From CAYFFZ01 sp049976505 (lineage in GTDB: Archaea; Thermoproteota; Nitrososphaeria; Conexivisphaerales; UBA164): 64,000 bases of DNA. Of this stretch, positions 8,374 to 16,804 are shown piece by piece. The position numbers were made by a program, and so were the translations under genes. Location of the stretch: contig JBMFIC010000001.1 of NCBI GenBank assembly GCA_049976505.1, forward strand, positions 62,001 through 126,000. The letters are read 5' to 3'. The notes beneath the pieces were generated by a model. That model searched no databases. It was not told the DNA's origin and was given only the letters and a program-made list of their open reading frames with translations. The first letter of the stretch is position 1, and each line of letters starts with the position of its first letter.

Positions 8374-9429
8374 GTGCTGAAGGAGGCTTATCTGTTCAAA
8401 AAAGCTGGAGAAAGGATAAAGTGTCTTGCATGCGCTAGGGGATGTCTTCTTGGAGAGGGACAGATAGGATTCTGTGGAGTTAGAGGGGTTAAAGGTGGGA
8501 AGCTTTACCTGCTTAACTACGGCATTGTTGAAGCCCTTCACATGGATCCCATAGAGAAGAAACCTCTTGTGCACTTCTACCCTGGAAGCAAAGTTCTCAG
8601 CATGGGCACTACTGGATGCAGCTGGGCCTGCGCATACTGCCAGAACTTTGATCTTTCTCAGAGAAAAAGGATTGAAGGAATTGAAATGATGCCAGATGAA
8701 ATAATAAATTTGGCTAAAAGATACGGGGCGGACGGACTTGCCTATACGTATAACGAGCCCAGCATCTTCGCGGAGTTCGCACACGACGTGGGGGTTGAAG
8801 GAAGAAAGGCCGGGCTTTTCAACGTGTTCGTTAGCAACGGCTACTTCACCGATGAGGAAATTGACTACTTTACTGAGTTCCTGGATGCTATAACAGTTGA
8901 CTTCAAGGGCAATGGAAACAGAAACTTTCTGAGAAAGTACGCTGCCGTGCCTGATCCAGAGCCTATATTTAATTCACTTAAGGAGCTCAGGAGAAAGGGT
9001 GTTCACGTTGAAATTACCGACCTTGTTGTCCCTGAAGTAGGGGATTCGCTTGATGATGCCAGAAGGCTCTCAAGGTGGATTGTAGATAATCTAGGGGATG
9101 ATACGCCAATACACTTTCTGCGATTTCATCCGGATTACAAGATGCTGTGGCTTCCCGAAACACCGGTGAGCACCCTTGAGGCGCATTACAGAGTAGCGAG
9201 GGATGAGGGGCTTAAGTTCGTGTACTTGGGGAACGTCCCTGGGCATCCATATGAACACACGTACTGCCCGAACTGCGGAGCTCCGGTGATAAAAAGGTAC
9301 GGGTTTGAAATAATTGAATATAACCTAGATGATGAGAACAGATGCAAGTTCTGTGGCTACAGGCTTCCGATCAAGGGAAAGCCAAAGAAGGAGCCTCTTT
9401 ATCGTAGGTTCTTCCCTGTTGAGTTCTAA
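8374..9429 (+). CDS. AmmeMemoRadiSam system radical SAM enzyme
   Basis: 351 aa PflA-like radical SAM protein (COG1180). It has an N-terminal cysteine cluster (CLACARGC near 17-24, FCGVRG near 33), the radical SAM motif C82-x3-C86-x2-C89 (GCSWACAYCQN), and a C-terminal zinc-ribbon pair (CPNCG and CKFCG). This domain set, including MGTTGCSW and YNEPSIFAEF, is that of the AmmeMemoRadiSam family, which is often encoded near Memo and AMMECR1 genes. Here the Memo homologue lies 54 kb away at 62.4 kb and no AMMECR1 gene is seen. Substrate unknown. It is followed 4 nt later by the convergent aspartokinase-like gene. Confidence 0.9.
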   Translation: MLKEAYLFKKAGERIKCLACARGCLLGEGQIGFCGVRGVKGGKLYLLNYGIVEALHMDPIEKKPLVHFYPGSKVLSMGTTGCSWACAYCQNFDLSQRKRIEGIEMMPDEIINLAKRYGADGLAYTYNEPSIFAEFAHDVGVEGRKAGLFNVFVSNGYFTDEEIDYFTEFLDAITVDFKGNGNRNFLRKYAAVPDPEPIFNSLKELRRKGVHVEITDLVVPEVGDSLDDARRLSRWIVDNLGDDTPIHFLRFHPDYKMLWLPETPVSTLEAHYRVARDEGLKFVYLGNVPGHPYEHTYCPNCGAPVIKRYGFEIIEYNLDDENRCKFCGYRLPIKGKPKKEPLYRRFFPVEF

Positions 9430-9433
9430 ACGC

Positions 9434-10777
9434 TCATCTGATGAACTCCGAATGCACCGCCCTTATAGCATTTACGCAATCCTCGCCCCTTATAACGAAT
9501 CCTATGTTAAGCTCGCTGGATCCCTGAATTATCATTATTATGTTAATCATGTTCCTAGCAACGGCACCAAACAGCCTTGCAGCAACGCCAGGCGTGCCCT
9601 TCATGCCTTCGCCTATGATTGATACAAGGCAGACACCGCTGACAATCTTGTAGTCCTCTATCGTTTCGCCCATGAACTGAATCTCGATGATGTTTCTTAG
9701 CTTGTTCACGTCCTTTTGATCAACTATAAGGTTAATCTCAGAGCCTGACGAGCTCTGAATTATTGTGTGATACTTTATTGAGTTCCTAAGAACTTCGTTT
9801 ATAAGAAGCGGGATAACGGATCTGAGCTCCGTGCCCGTTATAGTTACAATTGCAAGATCGGATCTATAGGCTACCGCCTTAACGACGTTGGATAACACCG
9901 GGCTCTGGCTTCTTATTTGCGTTCCTTCCTCATCGGGCATGTCGGCGGTCCTGAAGCTCAGCTCTATGTTCTTCATTTTGAGTATCTCAAGAGCCATAGG
10001 ATTGAAGAGCTCGGGATTTATTGAGAAAAGCTCCATGGCTTCCCTATATGACATAACCTCAATCCTTTTTGCGGATTGAACTATCGTGGGATCGGCTGAC
10101 ATAAGGCCCTGAGAGCCTGTCCAGACCGTCAGCGTTTTTGCGTCTGTCGTGGCGGCCAGAAGGGATGCTATGAGGTCGGCACTTCCCCGCGGTGCCCTAA
10201 TTATTTTGCCGTATGAATCAGATGCGGTAAACGAGCCTACAAGATGTATAGTTTCGCGGTTCCCCTGAAGAGCTTCAACGAATCTTCTGCACTTGTTAAG
10301 GGAGGCATTAAGAAGCAGCTCGGGTGTGAGCTGCTCCCTGAAAGTAATTCCACACTCAGAGCCCGTGTGTATATATAAGCTGCTGAACCCCTTTTCTCTA
10401 ATTTTGTCGGCAATGGCCCCCAGAAATATCTTTTCAAAGCTGTAGTATATTCGTCCTACCAGCGCGGGATAGAGCTCCGACACCTTAGCAGTGAGAGCTA
10501 TTATTTCCTTTATTTCACCATAAAGATCCCGAGCATGATCGCCGCCGAGCCTTCCATTCTCGGTGAGCTCGTTGAACGCTCTTTCCGCAGAATCCAGAGC
10601 TCCTTGATTACCCTGCGAAGCCAGCGAAAGCGCCTTTTCGATCTCATCCTTCAGCTTCTTTGGAGGCGATAATACGATGATGCCTCCTTTCTCATACCGC
10701 CTAATAATTAAATCCGCAATTAGGTCGTACCCTTTAATCGCAAACGCGCTGCTGCTGACTTTGGCTATTTCAAACAT
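9434..10777 (-). CDS. Divergent aspartokinase-like protein with ACT domains
   Basis: 447 aa with an amino acid kinase fold followed by two ACT domains. The C-terminal ACT half is well conserved (GEGMKGTPGVAARLFGAVA, IIQGSSELNIGFVI), as in archaeal aspartokinase. In the kinase half the hallmark motifs are altered: KFGGTS at the N-terminus reads KVSSSAF, the GERLS region reads YSFEKIF, GRGGSD reads APRGSAD, and the TDVxGVYTxDPR segment reads TGSQGLMSADPT. It is either a very divergent aspartokinase or an inactive regulatory paralogue. ThrC, a later enzyme of that pathway, is at 24 kb. A TATA-like box at 10796-10808 is 26 nt upstream of the ATG. Confidence 0.75.
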   Translation of the reverse strand: MFEIAKVSSSAFAIKGYDLIADLIIRRYEKGGIIVLSPPKKLKDEIEKALSLASQGNQGALDSAERAFNELTENGRLGGDHARDLYGEIKEIIALTAKVSELYPALVGRIYYSFEKIFLGAIADKIREKGFSSLYIHTGSECGITFREQLTPELLLNASLNKCRRFVEALQGNRETIHLVGSFTASDSYGKIIRAPRGSADLIASLLAATTDAKTLTVWTGSQGLMSADPTIVQSAKRIEVMSYREAMELFSINPELFNPMALEILKMKNIELSFRTADMPDEEGTQIRSQSPVLSNVVKAVAYRSDLAIVTITGTELRSVIPLLINEVLRNSIKYHTIIQSSSGSEINLIVDQKDVNKLRNIIEIQFMGETIEDYKIVSGVCLVSIIGEGMKGTPGVAARLFGAVARNMINIIMIIQGSSELNIGFVIRGEDCVNAIRAVHSEFIR

Positions 10778-10963
10778 TAACTGCTGAACCCTATGCTTTA
10801 CTTTTAAGCGTTTCCGGAGCAGGGTTTAACGGAGCGCGGAATGTGCGAATTTTGAAAAAAGGGAAATACGTGTGGAAAGAGAGGGTGAATTTCCCAAATT
10901 TAACATACACGTTATCTACTTATTACAAATTTAACCCTGCAGGACACAGTAAAATTTTTATTT

Positions 10964-10974
10964 TTATTTAAAAA
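10964..10974 (+). promoter_or_regulatory. TATA-like box of the tandem winged-helix genes
   Basis: TTTATTTAAAA lies about 28 nt upstream of the ATG at 10997. It is only about 19 nt from the in-frame GTG at 10988, so ATG 10997 is the better start. Confidence 0.5.
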
Positions 10975-10996
10975 CATGTAATATCAAGTGATACCC

Positions 10997-11467
10997 ATGT
11001 CGGTTAACTACTCTAAGATCAGGTTGAAAATAGGTGTAAATGAGATAGAAATTTACGGTACTAAGGAAGACATGCAGTTTCTCGGAGACCTTGCTCTAAG
11101 GATATACAACGAGCTTAGCAACACGCCGGAGGCTGTAGCTGGAGTTTCGGAACAGCAGGAAAGCGAATCAAGCGTGGTTACGCCGGAACAGCTGCCGAAC
11201 GTTCAGCTTGATCCTAACGCGTCGCTCCCCGTTAACATTCTAAAGCTTTTTACAAGCGAGTGGGGGACAAAGCCGCGCAGACTTTCAGAAGTTAAGGAGG
11301 TGCTTGACAGTTTTGGCCTCGTCTATCCCAAACAGACGGTGGCGGTCTCACTGCTGAGATTGGCCAAAGAGGGCAAGATAAGAAGGTTCAAAAACGAGAG
11401 AGGCGAATACGTATATGTCGCTGTGCCGAGCAAATTAATAAAGGAACCACAGGGTGAACAGGCATGA
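10997..11467 (+). CDS. Uncharacterised winged-helix-like protein, first of a tandem pair
   Basis: 156 aa from the ATG. The first 45 residues look like a small beta-rich domain (SKIRLKIGVNEIEIYGTKED). A low-complexity acidic/Q linker (QQESESSVVTPEQLP) follows, then a C-terminal winged-helix-like region (SEVKEVLDSFGLVYPKQTVA, then LLRLAKEGKIRRFKNERGEY). The start is ATG 10997 because the TATA-like box is 28 nt upstream; an in-frame GTG at 10988 is the alternative. It overlaps the next gene by 4 nt (ATGA), and the two share an N-terminal pattern, suggesting duplication. Nucleic-acid binding is likely; no specific function is recognised. Confidence 0.7.
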   Translation: MSVNYSKIRLKIGVNEIEIYGTKEDMQFLGDLALRIYNELSNTPEAVAGVSEQQESESSVVTPEQLPNVQLDPNASLPVNILKLFTSEWGTKPRRLSEVKEVLDSFGLVYPKQTVAVSLLRLAKEGKIRRFKNERGEYVYVAVPSKLIKEPQGEQA

Positions 11468-11967
11468 GCGAGAACACGCTTAGAGTCGATATAAAGTACG
11501 GAGACATTTCAGCGTCGTTTTCAGGAAAGCCTGACGAGGTTATCACCGCAATTATAAAGTTCCTCTCGGATAATCTGCCCGCAATAGATCTCGCCAAAAG
11601 GATAACGCTCAGCTACGACCTTCAGGATCTAATACAGATGTTTTCTGATTATGTGAAAATAACCAATGAAGGACCCAGAATCGTTGCCGATAACAACCTT
11701 AGCATAAAACAGAAGATAACCCTGCAGCTCGTGGGCAACAAAATTGCATATCTCATGAACAGGATTCAGAGCGAGCCCATGAGCGTTCAGGACCTAATCA
11801 ACGTTCTTGGCCTGCCTGGCAAATCCATAAGCAGCAGGCTGAGCGAGCTCGTAAAGGCTGGATACGTTGCAAGGATCGAAGATCAGAAGACAACCAAGTA
11901 CATGATCACGACCCTGGGCATCAAGTGGCTGTCCGACACTTTAACCGGAAAGATCAGGGCTGACTGA
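11464..11967 (+). CDS. Uncharacterised winged-helix-like protein, second of a tandem pair
   Basis: 167 aa. The N-terminal 45 residues (NTLRVDIKYGDISASFSGKP, then DEVITAIIKFLSDN) follow the same strand-turn-strand-helix pattern as the upstream protein. The C-terminal half is a winged helix (SVQDLINVLGLPGKSISSRL, then ELVKAGYVARIEDQKTTKYM), as in MarR/ArsR-like archaeal proteins. It is translationally coupled to the first gene by the 4 nt overlap and probably forms a heteromer with it (inference). The end overlaps the convergent hflX gene by 27 nt. I do not recognise the family. Confidence 0.7.
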   Translation: MSENTLRVDIKYGDISASFSGKPDEVITAIIKFLSDNLPAIDLAKRITLSYDLQDLIQMFSDYVKITNEGPRIVADNNLSIKQKITLQLVGNKIAYLMNRIQSEPMSVQDLINVLGLPGKSISSRLSELVKAGYVARIEDQKTTKYMITTLGIKWLSDTLTGKIRAD

Positions 11968-13035
11968 GCCAGCGCTGCCTATTATCTGTCCCTTTTCAAA
12001 TCTTCTTTCCTTGATTTTTTCAAGCAACTCTTCGATGTTAATCCCCAGCAACGCAGATATCTCCACATAGCCTGATATTCTTTCATCCTGAAACTTAAGC
12101 TCGTATTTTCTCGCGTCGAGCTTGTTAAGCACCGCTATCACGTTCTTCAGATCTATCTCGAGCTCCTGCAGGACCTTTATGCTTGCGTTGTACTTACGCC
12201 AGAACTCCTTCTCAGGGAGGCTGCTGTCCACCACAAGGAGAACAAGATCGGCGTACTTAAGCTCCTCGAGAGTCGATCTGAATGACTCGATGAGAAAGTG
12301 CGGTAGCCTTTCAATAAATCCTACTGTGTCAACGACATACACGTCGTCCAAACCCTTCACTTTTCTGAAAGTGGTAGTCAGCGTTGTAAAAGGCTTTCCA
12401 GTGATTCTGGCGTTTTCTCCGCTGAGCCTGTTGAAAAGAGTTGATTTTCCAGCTCCTGTGTAGCCTGCCAGGGAAACTATGAAGCTGTTGCTTTCGTACC
12501 TCTTCTGTCTGTGAAGTTCCCTTCTTCTTCTTTCCTTTTCAAGCTTTTCCCTTAGAACAACTATCTGTCTCTTGAGGAACCTCATGTACTTCTCTATTTC
12601 GTAAGCGCCATATCCCATTGGACCGGTCTGCTCTCCCATTCTCCTCATTCTGACGAGCTCCTTCAGCCTCGGTATCTCATATTGCAGCTCTGCAAGCTTA
12701 ACCTGCAGCTTCGCCTCAGTTGTCATGGCCCTCTTTTCGAAAATGTCCAGGATGAGCCTGATGCGATCGATCACCTTCCTGTTAATAAGTTTTGAAAGGT
12801 TGTATATCTGTGAAGCCGTTAGCTGCTCATCAACTATCACGACATCAGGATCGTATCTCTGAACTACGTCCTTCAGCTCAAGGGCCTTTCCGCTTGATAT
12901 TCCGTATTTGCCTATACCGATCTCCTTAACTGGCAGAACGTGTACGGCAGTCAGGCCCGTAGCTTCAGCCAGCTCAACAATTTCCTGCTGCGCGTACTGA
13001 TCCTTAAACGTTACAATTAATGCCTTTTTGCTCAC
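11941..13035 (-). CDS. hflX: HflX-type ribosome-associated GTPase
   Basis: 364 aa with the HflX order: an N-terminal domain, a glycine-rich/coiled-coil linker (MRRMGEQTGPMGYGAYEIEK, then KRQIVVLREKLEKERRRREL) and an Obg-like G domain. G1 is GYTGAGKST near 193, G3 DTVGF near 238 and G4 NKLD near 310. HflX binds ribosomes and can split stalled 70S in bacteria; archaeal homologues bind the large subunit. Its start overlaps the end of mbf1 by 4 nt, giving an mbf1-hflX operon whose products both act on the ribosome. Confidence 0.94.
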   Translation of the reverse strand: MSKKALIVTFKDQYAQQEIVELAEATGLTAVHVLPVKEIGIGKYGISSGKALELKDVVQRYDPDVVIVDEQLTASQIYNLSKLINRKVIDRIRLILDIFEKRAMTTEAKLQVKLAELQYEIPRLKELVRMRRMGEQTGPMGYGAYEIEKYMRFLKRQIVVLREKLEKERRRRELHRQKRYESNSFIVSLAGYTGAGKSTLFNRLSGENARITGKPFTTLTTTFRKVKGLDDVYVVDTVGFIERLPHFLIESFRSTLEELKYADLVLLVVDSSLPEKEFWRKYNASIKVLQELEIDLKNVIAVLNKLDARKYELKFQDERISGYVEISALLGINIEELLEKIKERRFEKGQIIGSAGSVSPDLSG

Positions 13036-13412
13036 TTCCTGAGCCTCACCTTTAGGCTGAGCTCCAGCTTTCTGAGGGTCTGAAAGTCCGGTATAATCTT
13101 CTCCTGTTCTATTTTTGCAAGCAGTGAGGGCTTTATCCCGATCCTTCTGCCGAGGTCTTCCTGTGTTAGCTGCATCTTTTCTCTTATTTCCTTTATTATC
13201 CTTCCGTAGTTCTCAACAAGCTCGTAATCCTCTTCCTCCTGAGGCCTATGGCTTCCAGTTCTGGGAGCCTGCGATATAGGGGGGTTCTGCGGAACGTGCT
13301 TCACCACTCTTCCATACTTGGCACACTCGGCGCATACCTTCAGATACGCACCGTCCACTTCAATCGTTATCGGCTTTCCGAAGATTGGCTTTCCGCATAT
13401 TTCACAGTTCAT
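13032..13412 (-). CDS. mbf1: Archaeal multiprotein bridging factor MBF1
   Basis: 126 aa from the ATG at 13412. The N-terminal zinc ribbon (CEICGKPIFGKP with CAEC about 30 residues later) is followed by a proline-rich linker and a Cro/C1-type HTH (GRIIKEIREKMQLTQEDLGR, then PSLLAKIEQEKIIPDF). This is the archaeal MBF1 layout; in archaea the protein binds the 30S subunit and affects translation rather than acting as a classical coactivator. The frame stays open upstream to 13562, but the family starts at MNCEICG, and a TATA-like box (TATAAAAG on minus, 13439-13446) fits the 13412 start. It overlaps hflX by 4 nt. Confidence 0.93.
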   Translation of the reverse strand: MNCEICGKPIFGKPITIEVDGAYLKVCAECAKYGRVVKHVPQNPPISQAPRTGSHRPQEEEDYELVENYGRIIKEIREKMQLTQEDLGRRIGIKPSLLAKIEQEKIIPDFQTLRKLELSLKVRLRK

Positions 13413-13642
13413 GACAGTTAAATCATATATCGATGCTCCTTTTATACGATTTTCTATTACTTCAGCGGCTAGTCCGGTGAACGAAATAGAACCGTGAAGC
13501 TGTCTGCCCAAGGAAGATCGGAACAGCTTTAACCAAGGCTTATTGCAGCGCTGATCCTTCATTACCTTTTAGATCAAATATTTTTAGATGGCCCATCGCA
13601 CTTACCATAAAGTTAATTAGAAGGCATGAAAGACCTTTAAGT

Positions 13643-13816
13643 ATGCCAACTCACGGCAGTATTACAAAGGCAGGAAAGGTAAGATCCCAGACACCTAAGA
13701 TTCAGGGAAGGGAAAAGCACAGCCCTAATCCACGGGTCTCTCTCAGGAGAAAGTTCGAGAAAAGGATTGTGCTGAACAGAAAGCCAGGACAAAACTGGAT
13801 ATTTCTAAGCAAATAA
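13643..13816 (+). CDS. rps30e: Small ribosomal subunit protein S30e
   Basis: Short 57-codon gene read from the sequence. The protein begins MPTHGSITKAGKVRSQTPKI and ends LNRKPGQNWIFLSK. The HGSxTKAGKVRSQTPK start and the PGQNW end are the signature of archaeal S30e, a basic protein of the 30S head/shoulder. It lies alone between the leftward mbf1-hflX operon and the convergent CBS-domain gene. Its promoter is weak by eye (A/T-rich at about 13609-13618). Confidence 0.93.
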   Translation: MPTHGSITKAGKVRSQTPKIQGREKHSPNPRVSLRRKFEKRIVLNRKPGQNWIFLSK

Positions 13817-13842
13817 TAACCCATAAAATATTTCAGCCAACT

Positions 13843-14997
13843 TTAGGGCAATACAGATTCCAGAAGCTCCTGTACCTCCTTTTCCGTTGCCTTCTTGGTC
13901 AGCGTGAACTTCACCTTTTCCAGCACCTTCTCAAGCTTATGAGTGGCATCTACGAGCGCGTTCTTTATCCCCCATCCTTCGCCCGTAACTGAATTGTTAA
14001 CATAAGGTCCATTGACCTGTATCCTTATTAGAATGTGAGGCTTTCCTCTTTTCTGCATCTTATCTCCATTTATGTAAACTGTTAGGACCGAGTTTTCGAG
14101 AACCTTTCTGTACTTTCTTATAACAGAATCAATTCTGGATCTTATGGTTTCAGGATCATACTCTAGGCTTTCTATTATGCCTTTTTTGGACAGCTGAACG
14201 AAAACCGATGGCAGGGCTGTCGTGCTAAGGGCTATCTGACGCAGCAGGTCCTCCTTCGTGACTATCCCGGTGAGGAAGCCCTTCTTTGTCACAACGACGG
14301 AGGAGAAGCGGTATTTCTTCATGAGCTTATACGCTTCATACGCGTTAACATCTTCATCTATGGTAATGACGCTCTCGGTCATTATGGACGTCACGGGGTA
14401 CTCCGTGAGCTTTTTCATATCGCTTATGATCCTGTCCCGTCTCTGTCTGAACCTCGGCTTAATTACCTTCTGTATAATGTCGTGCAGCGTTACAATTCCA
14501 GCTATTTCGTGATCCTCAACGACGATGATCCTTGAAAGACCGCTGCTTCTCATCAGCGAGAGGAGCTGACCTATCGTTGCGCTTTTCTCTATGGTTACTG
14601 GGTTTGCTGTCATCACGTCCTTAACAGAAACGTTTCTGAATAGGTTCTCGCTTAGCGCTATTACGTCGTCAGCGAATACGCCTCCTGCCACAGTTCCGTC
14701 CTGCAGCACATATGGGAGAGTCTTGAAACCGCTTTCAACCATAAGCTTGCTTATCTCCCCAACGCTTTCGTTTCCATCAAGCTTGGGAGCGACCTTCATG
14801 ACTGTTCTCACTTTTGTCGTGGTGGGATCTATGTTGAGCTTATACGCTAGGCTTTCGTTCACGATCCCCTCGTAGAATGAGCCATGGGAGACCACTATGA
14901 GGTCCCTCTGTTTCTCGAAGAGGTCCAGGATCTCGGAAACTGAAGCATCTGCATCCACAGTAAGTATATCTTTTCTGACGAGCTCGTTGAAGCTCAT
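13843..14997 (-). CDS. Four-CBS-domain protein with HPF-like C-terminal domain
   Basis: 384 aa from ATG 14997. Four CBS domains (two Bateman modules) span about residues 1-265: DILTVDADASVSEILDLF, VRTVMKVAPKLDGNESVGEI, VKDVMTANPVTIEKSATIGQ and VTSIMTESVITIDEDVNAYE. The last 120 residues (ENSVLTVYINGD, HILIRIQVNGP, GWGIKNALVDATHKLEKVL) resemble the S30AE/HPF ribosome-hibernation fold. CBS pairs usually bind adenine nucleotides, so an energy-sensing ribosome factor is plausible (inference). The frame also opens at 15021, but a TATA-like box at 15022-15030 lies 29 nt before 14997 and would overlap a start at 15021. Confidence 0.8.
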   Translation of the reverse strand: MSFNELVRKDILTVDADASVSEILDLFEKQRDLIVVSHGSFYEGIVNESLAYKLNIDPTTTKVRTVMKVAPKLDGNESVGEISKLMVESGFKTLPYVLQDGTVAGGVFADDVIALSENLFRNVSVKDVMTANPVTIEKSATIGQLLSLMRSSGLSRIIVVEDHEIAGIVTLHDIIQKVIKPRFRQRRDRIISDMKKLTEYPVTSIMTESVITIDEDVNAYEAYKLMKKYRFSSVVVTKKGFLTGIVTKEDLLRQIALSTTALPSVFVQLSKKGIIESLEYDPETIRSRIDSVIRKYRKVLENSVLTVYINGDKMQKRGKPHILIRIQVNGPYVNNSVTGEGWGIKNALVDATHKLEKVLEKVKFTLTKKATEKEVQELLESVLP

Positions 14998-15030
14998 GTA
15001 ATAGCAATCGAATTTCCACAATAAAAGGAT

Positions 15031-15600
15031 TTAGAGCTGATTAAAGTATTCGAGGATTTTATCCTGCAGGTGGTCAAATTCCCTGTAAAGCTCATCCAAG
15101 CTCAGAAATTCGTTGACTATCATGAAATCCGCTATAGCAATAACCGAGCCGATGCCCAATTCTAGCTCGAGCCTGTCCCTTTCAAGAAACTCATTTAAGT
15201 TCTTTGGGTCGTCGTTTCTTCCTCTGTTCCTGAGGAGCGAGTATCTGCGCCTTGGGCTTGCATGCAAGGCCAGTATGATCATCTTAGCCTTTTTTCTGAA
15301 GAACTCAACTTCATCCATAGACCTTATGCCATCTATTATTATAAGCTCGGACCCACTCCTTGCGATCTTATCCAGGGTGAGCCTGGCGACTATCTCCTTT
15401 CCACCCTGCTCTCGGAGCATCTTAACCACCCTTCTCTGGCTCTCCTTGTCAAGCCCAAATCCAAGCTCAACGCTCTTCTCCCTGATTACGTCACCCATCG
15501 AGAAGGTAGGAATGCTCAGCCTATTAGAGACGTAAAGAGCTATGGTTGTCTTGCCCGCTCCGGGCATTCCCGTAATTCCAAGTATTTTAAGCTGGGCCAA
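15031..15600 (-). CDS. UPF0200-family nucleotide kinase-like protein
   Basis: 189 aa P-loop protein: GITGMPGAGKTT near 8-19, a GDVIRE segment near 37, and a lid-like RNRGRNDDPKNLNEFLERD region near 128. This matches the archaeal UPF0200 family, related to dephospho-CoA kinase and adenylate kinase; its substrate is unsettled. The TTG start at 15600 is favoured because a strong A/T-rich box (15619-15635) lies about 25 nt upstream. Divergent from the THUMP methyltransferase gene. Confidence 0.85.
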   Translation of the reverse strand: MAQLKILGITGMPGAGKTTIALYVSNRLSIPTFSMGDVIREKSVELGFGLDKESQRRVVKMLREQGGKEIVARLTLDKIARSGSELIIIDGIRSMDEVEFFRKKAKMIILALHASPRRRYSLLRNRGRNDDPKNLNEFLERDRLELELGIGSVIAIADFMIVNEFLSLDELYREFDHLQDKILEYFNQL

Positions 15601-15688
15601 CCCAAACCATCTATGTCATGATATATATTAATTGTTCTGCTTTTAAGAGAACGAATAAATTGAAGGAATCTGTCTCTGAAGTATTCAA

Positions 15689-16804
15689 TTGAAAATCGTC
15701 GGCACCTGCACCAGGGGTTTTGAGGAGTACAGCGCCAAGGAAGCTGAAATTCTTGGCTGCAGGGTAAATGAGCTTCGTCAGGCGAGAATAATCATGGAAG
15801 GTGGCCCTTGGTGCATATATTTGCTGAACAACTTCTCAAGAAGCCTGAACAAGGTGCTGCTTCTGCTATATCGCGGAGTGGCCAGGGATCTTGATGAAAT
15901 CTACAGGGCCGCCAGCGCCCTGAGCTACATGTTTATTGGAAAGCAGCAGTCGTTTGCCGTCAGATCCGAAAGAAGCGGCGTTCACAGTTTTACCTCAATC
16001 GACATACAAAGGGTAGTCGGACAGGCTGTAATCGATTCCAGAATTAAGGAGGACGGGGTACGCCTTAGGGTAGATCTGGAGAATCCAGATGTTGAGATAA
16101 ACGCTGACCTAATTGAGGAGGAGCTTTTCATAAGCATAAACACGACTGGACATGGTCTGAACTTCAGGGAGTACAGAAAGTACAATCACCCTTCCTCACT
16201 TAAACCCACGCTTGCCGCATCCCTGTTAATTATGGCTGGGTGGGATGGAAGACCGCTTATTGATGCGTTTGCTGGCGGTGGCACCATACCTATTGAGGCC
16301 GCGCTTTTTGCCAGAAGCGCTCCGGTCCGTCCATCGGGAGACTTCATGTACAAAAAGCTAAGCCTTTACGATCAGCAGGAGGAGGAACGAGCAATAAAGT
16401 CAGTTGGACCAAAGTTCGCTGTTAGTAAGCTGGTTGGAGTAGAGATCTCGCCAAAGCACATAAGAGGCGCTTTGAAGAATGCGCAGGCAGCAGGAGTGGC
16501 TGACGTTGTAGAGCTCAGGCTTGACGACTCAGTCAAGTTCGTGCCCGAAAGCAAATTTGACTTTCTCGTTTCAAATCCACCCTACGGTATCAGGAGCGGC
16601 AGAAAGGAGAAGGTTCTCAGGCTGTACGAGCTTTTTGTCAAGAACCTGGACAACATTCTTAAGGAAGGTGGCACTGGCCTGATTATCACGACTGAGTACA
16701 GAAAGCTTGAAAACATACTAGCGCAGCGTGGCTACAAGCACGTTAAGACGAGCGTTGGGCTTCACGGAAAGCTGTGGGTTGGGGCCGTTCTCTTCAGGGC
16801 TTAA
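15689..16804 (+). CDS. THUMP-domain tRNA guanine-N2 methyltransferase (Trm14-like)
   Basis: 371 aa. An N-terminal ferredoxin-like plus THUMP domain (through about residue 165) precedes a Rossmann methyltransferase domain: DAFAGGGTIPIEAALFA near 191 (SAM site) and SNPPYGIRSGRKEKV near 293 (the catalytic NPPY of N-methyltransferases acting on RNA bases). The layout fits archaeal Trm14, which makes m2G at tRNA position 6; Trm-G10-type enzymes are the alternative. The start is TTG at 15689. It overlaps the convergent PEP carboxylase gene by 4 nt. Confidence 0.88.
   Translation: MKIVGTCTRGFEEYSAKEAEILGCRVNELRQARIIMEGGPWCIYLLNNFSRSLNKVLLLLYRGVARDLDEIYRAASALSYMFIGKQQSFAVRSERSGVHSFTSIDIQRVVGQAVIDSRIKEDGVRLRVDLENPDVEINADLIEEELFISINTTGHGLNFREYRKYNHPSSLKPTLAASLLIMAGWDGRPLIDAFAGGGTIPIEAALFARSAPVRPSGDFMYKKLSLYDQQEEERAIKSVGPKFAVSKLVGVEISPKHIRGALKNAQAAGVADVVELRLDDSVKFVPESKFDFLVSNPPYGIRSGRKEKVLRLYELFVKNLDNILKEGGTGLIITTEYRKLENILAQRGYKHVKTSVGLHGKLWVGAVLFRA

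Noticed and set aside
13413..13562. N-terminal extension of MBF1 to 13562
   Set aside because: The added 50 residues are not family-like, and a TATA-like box at 13439-13446 falls inside them, correctly spaced for ATG 13412.
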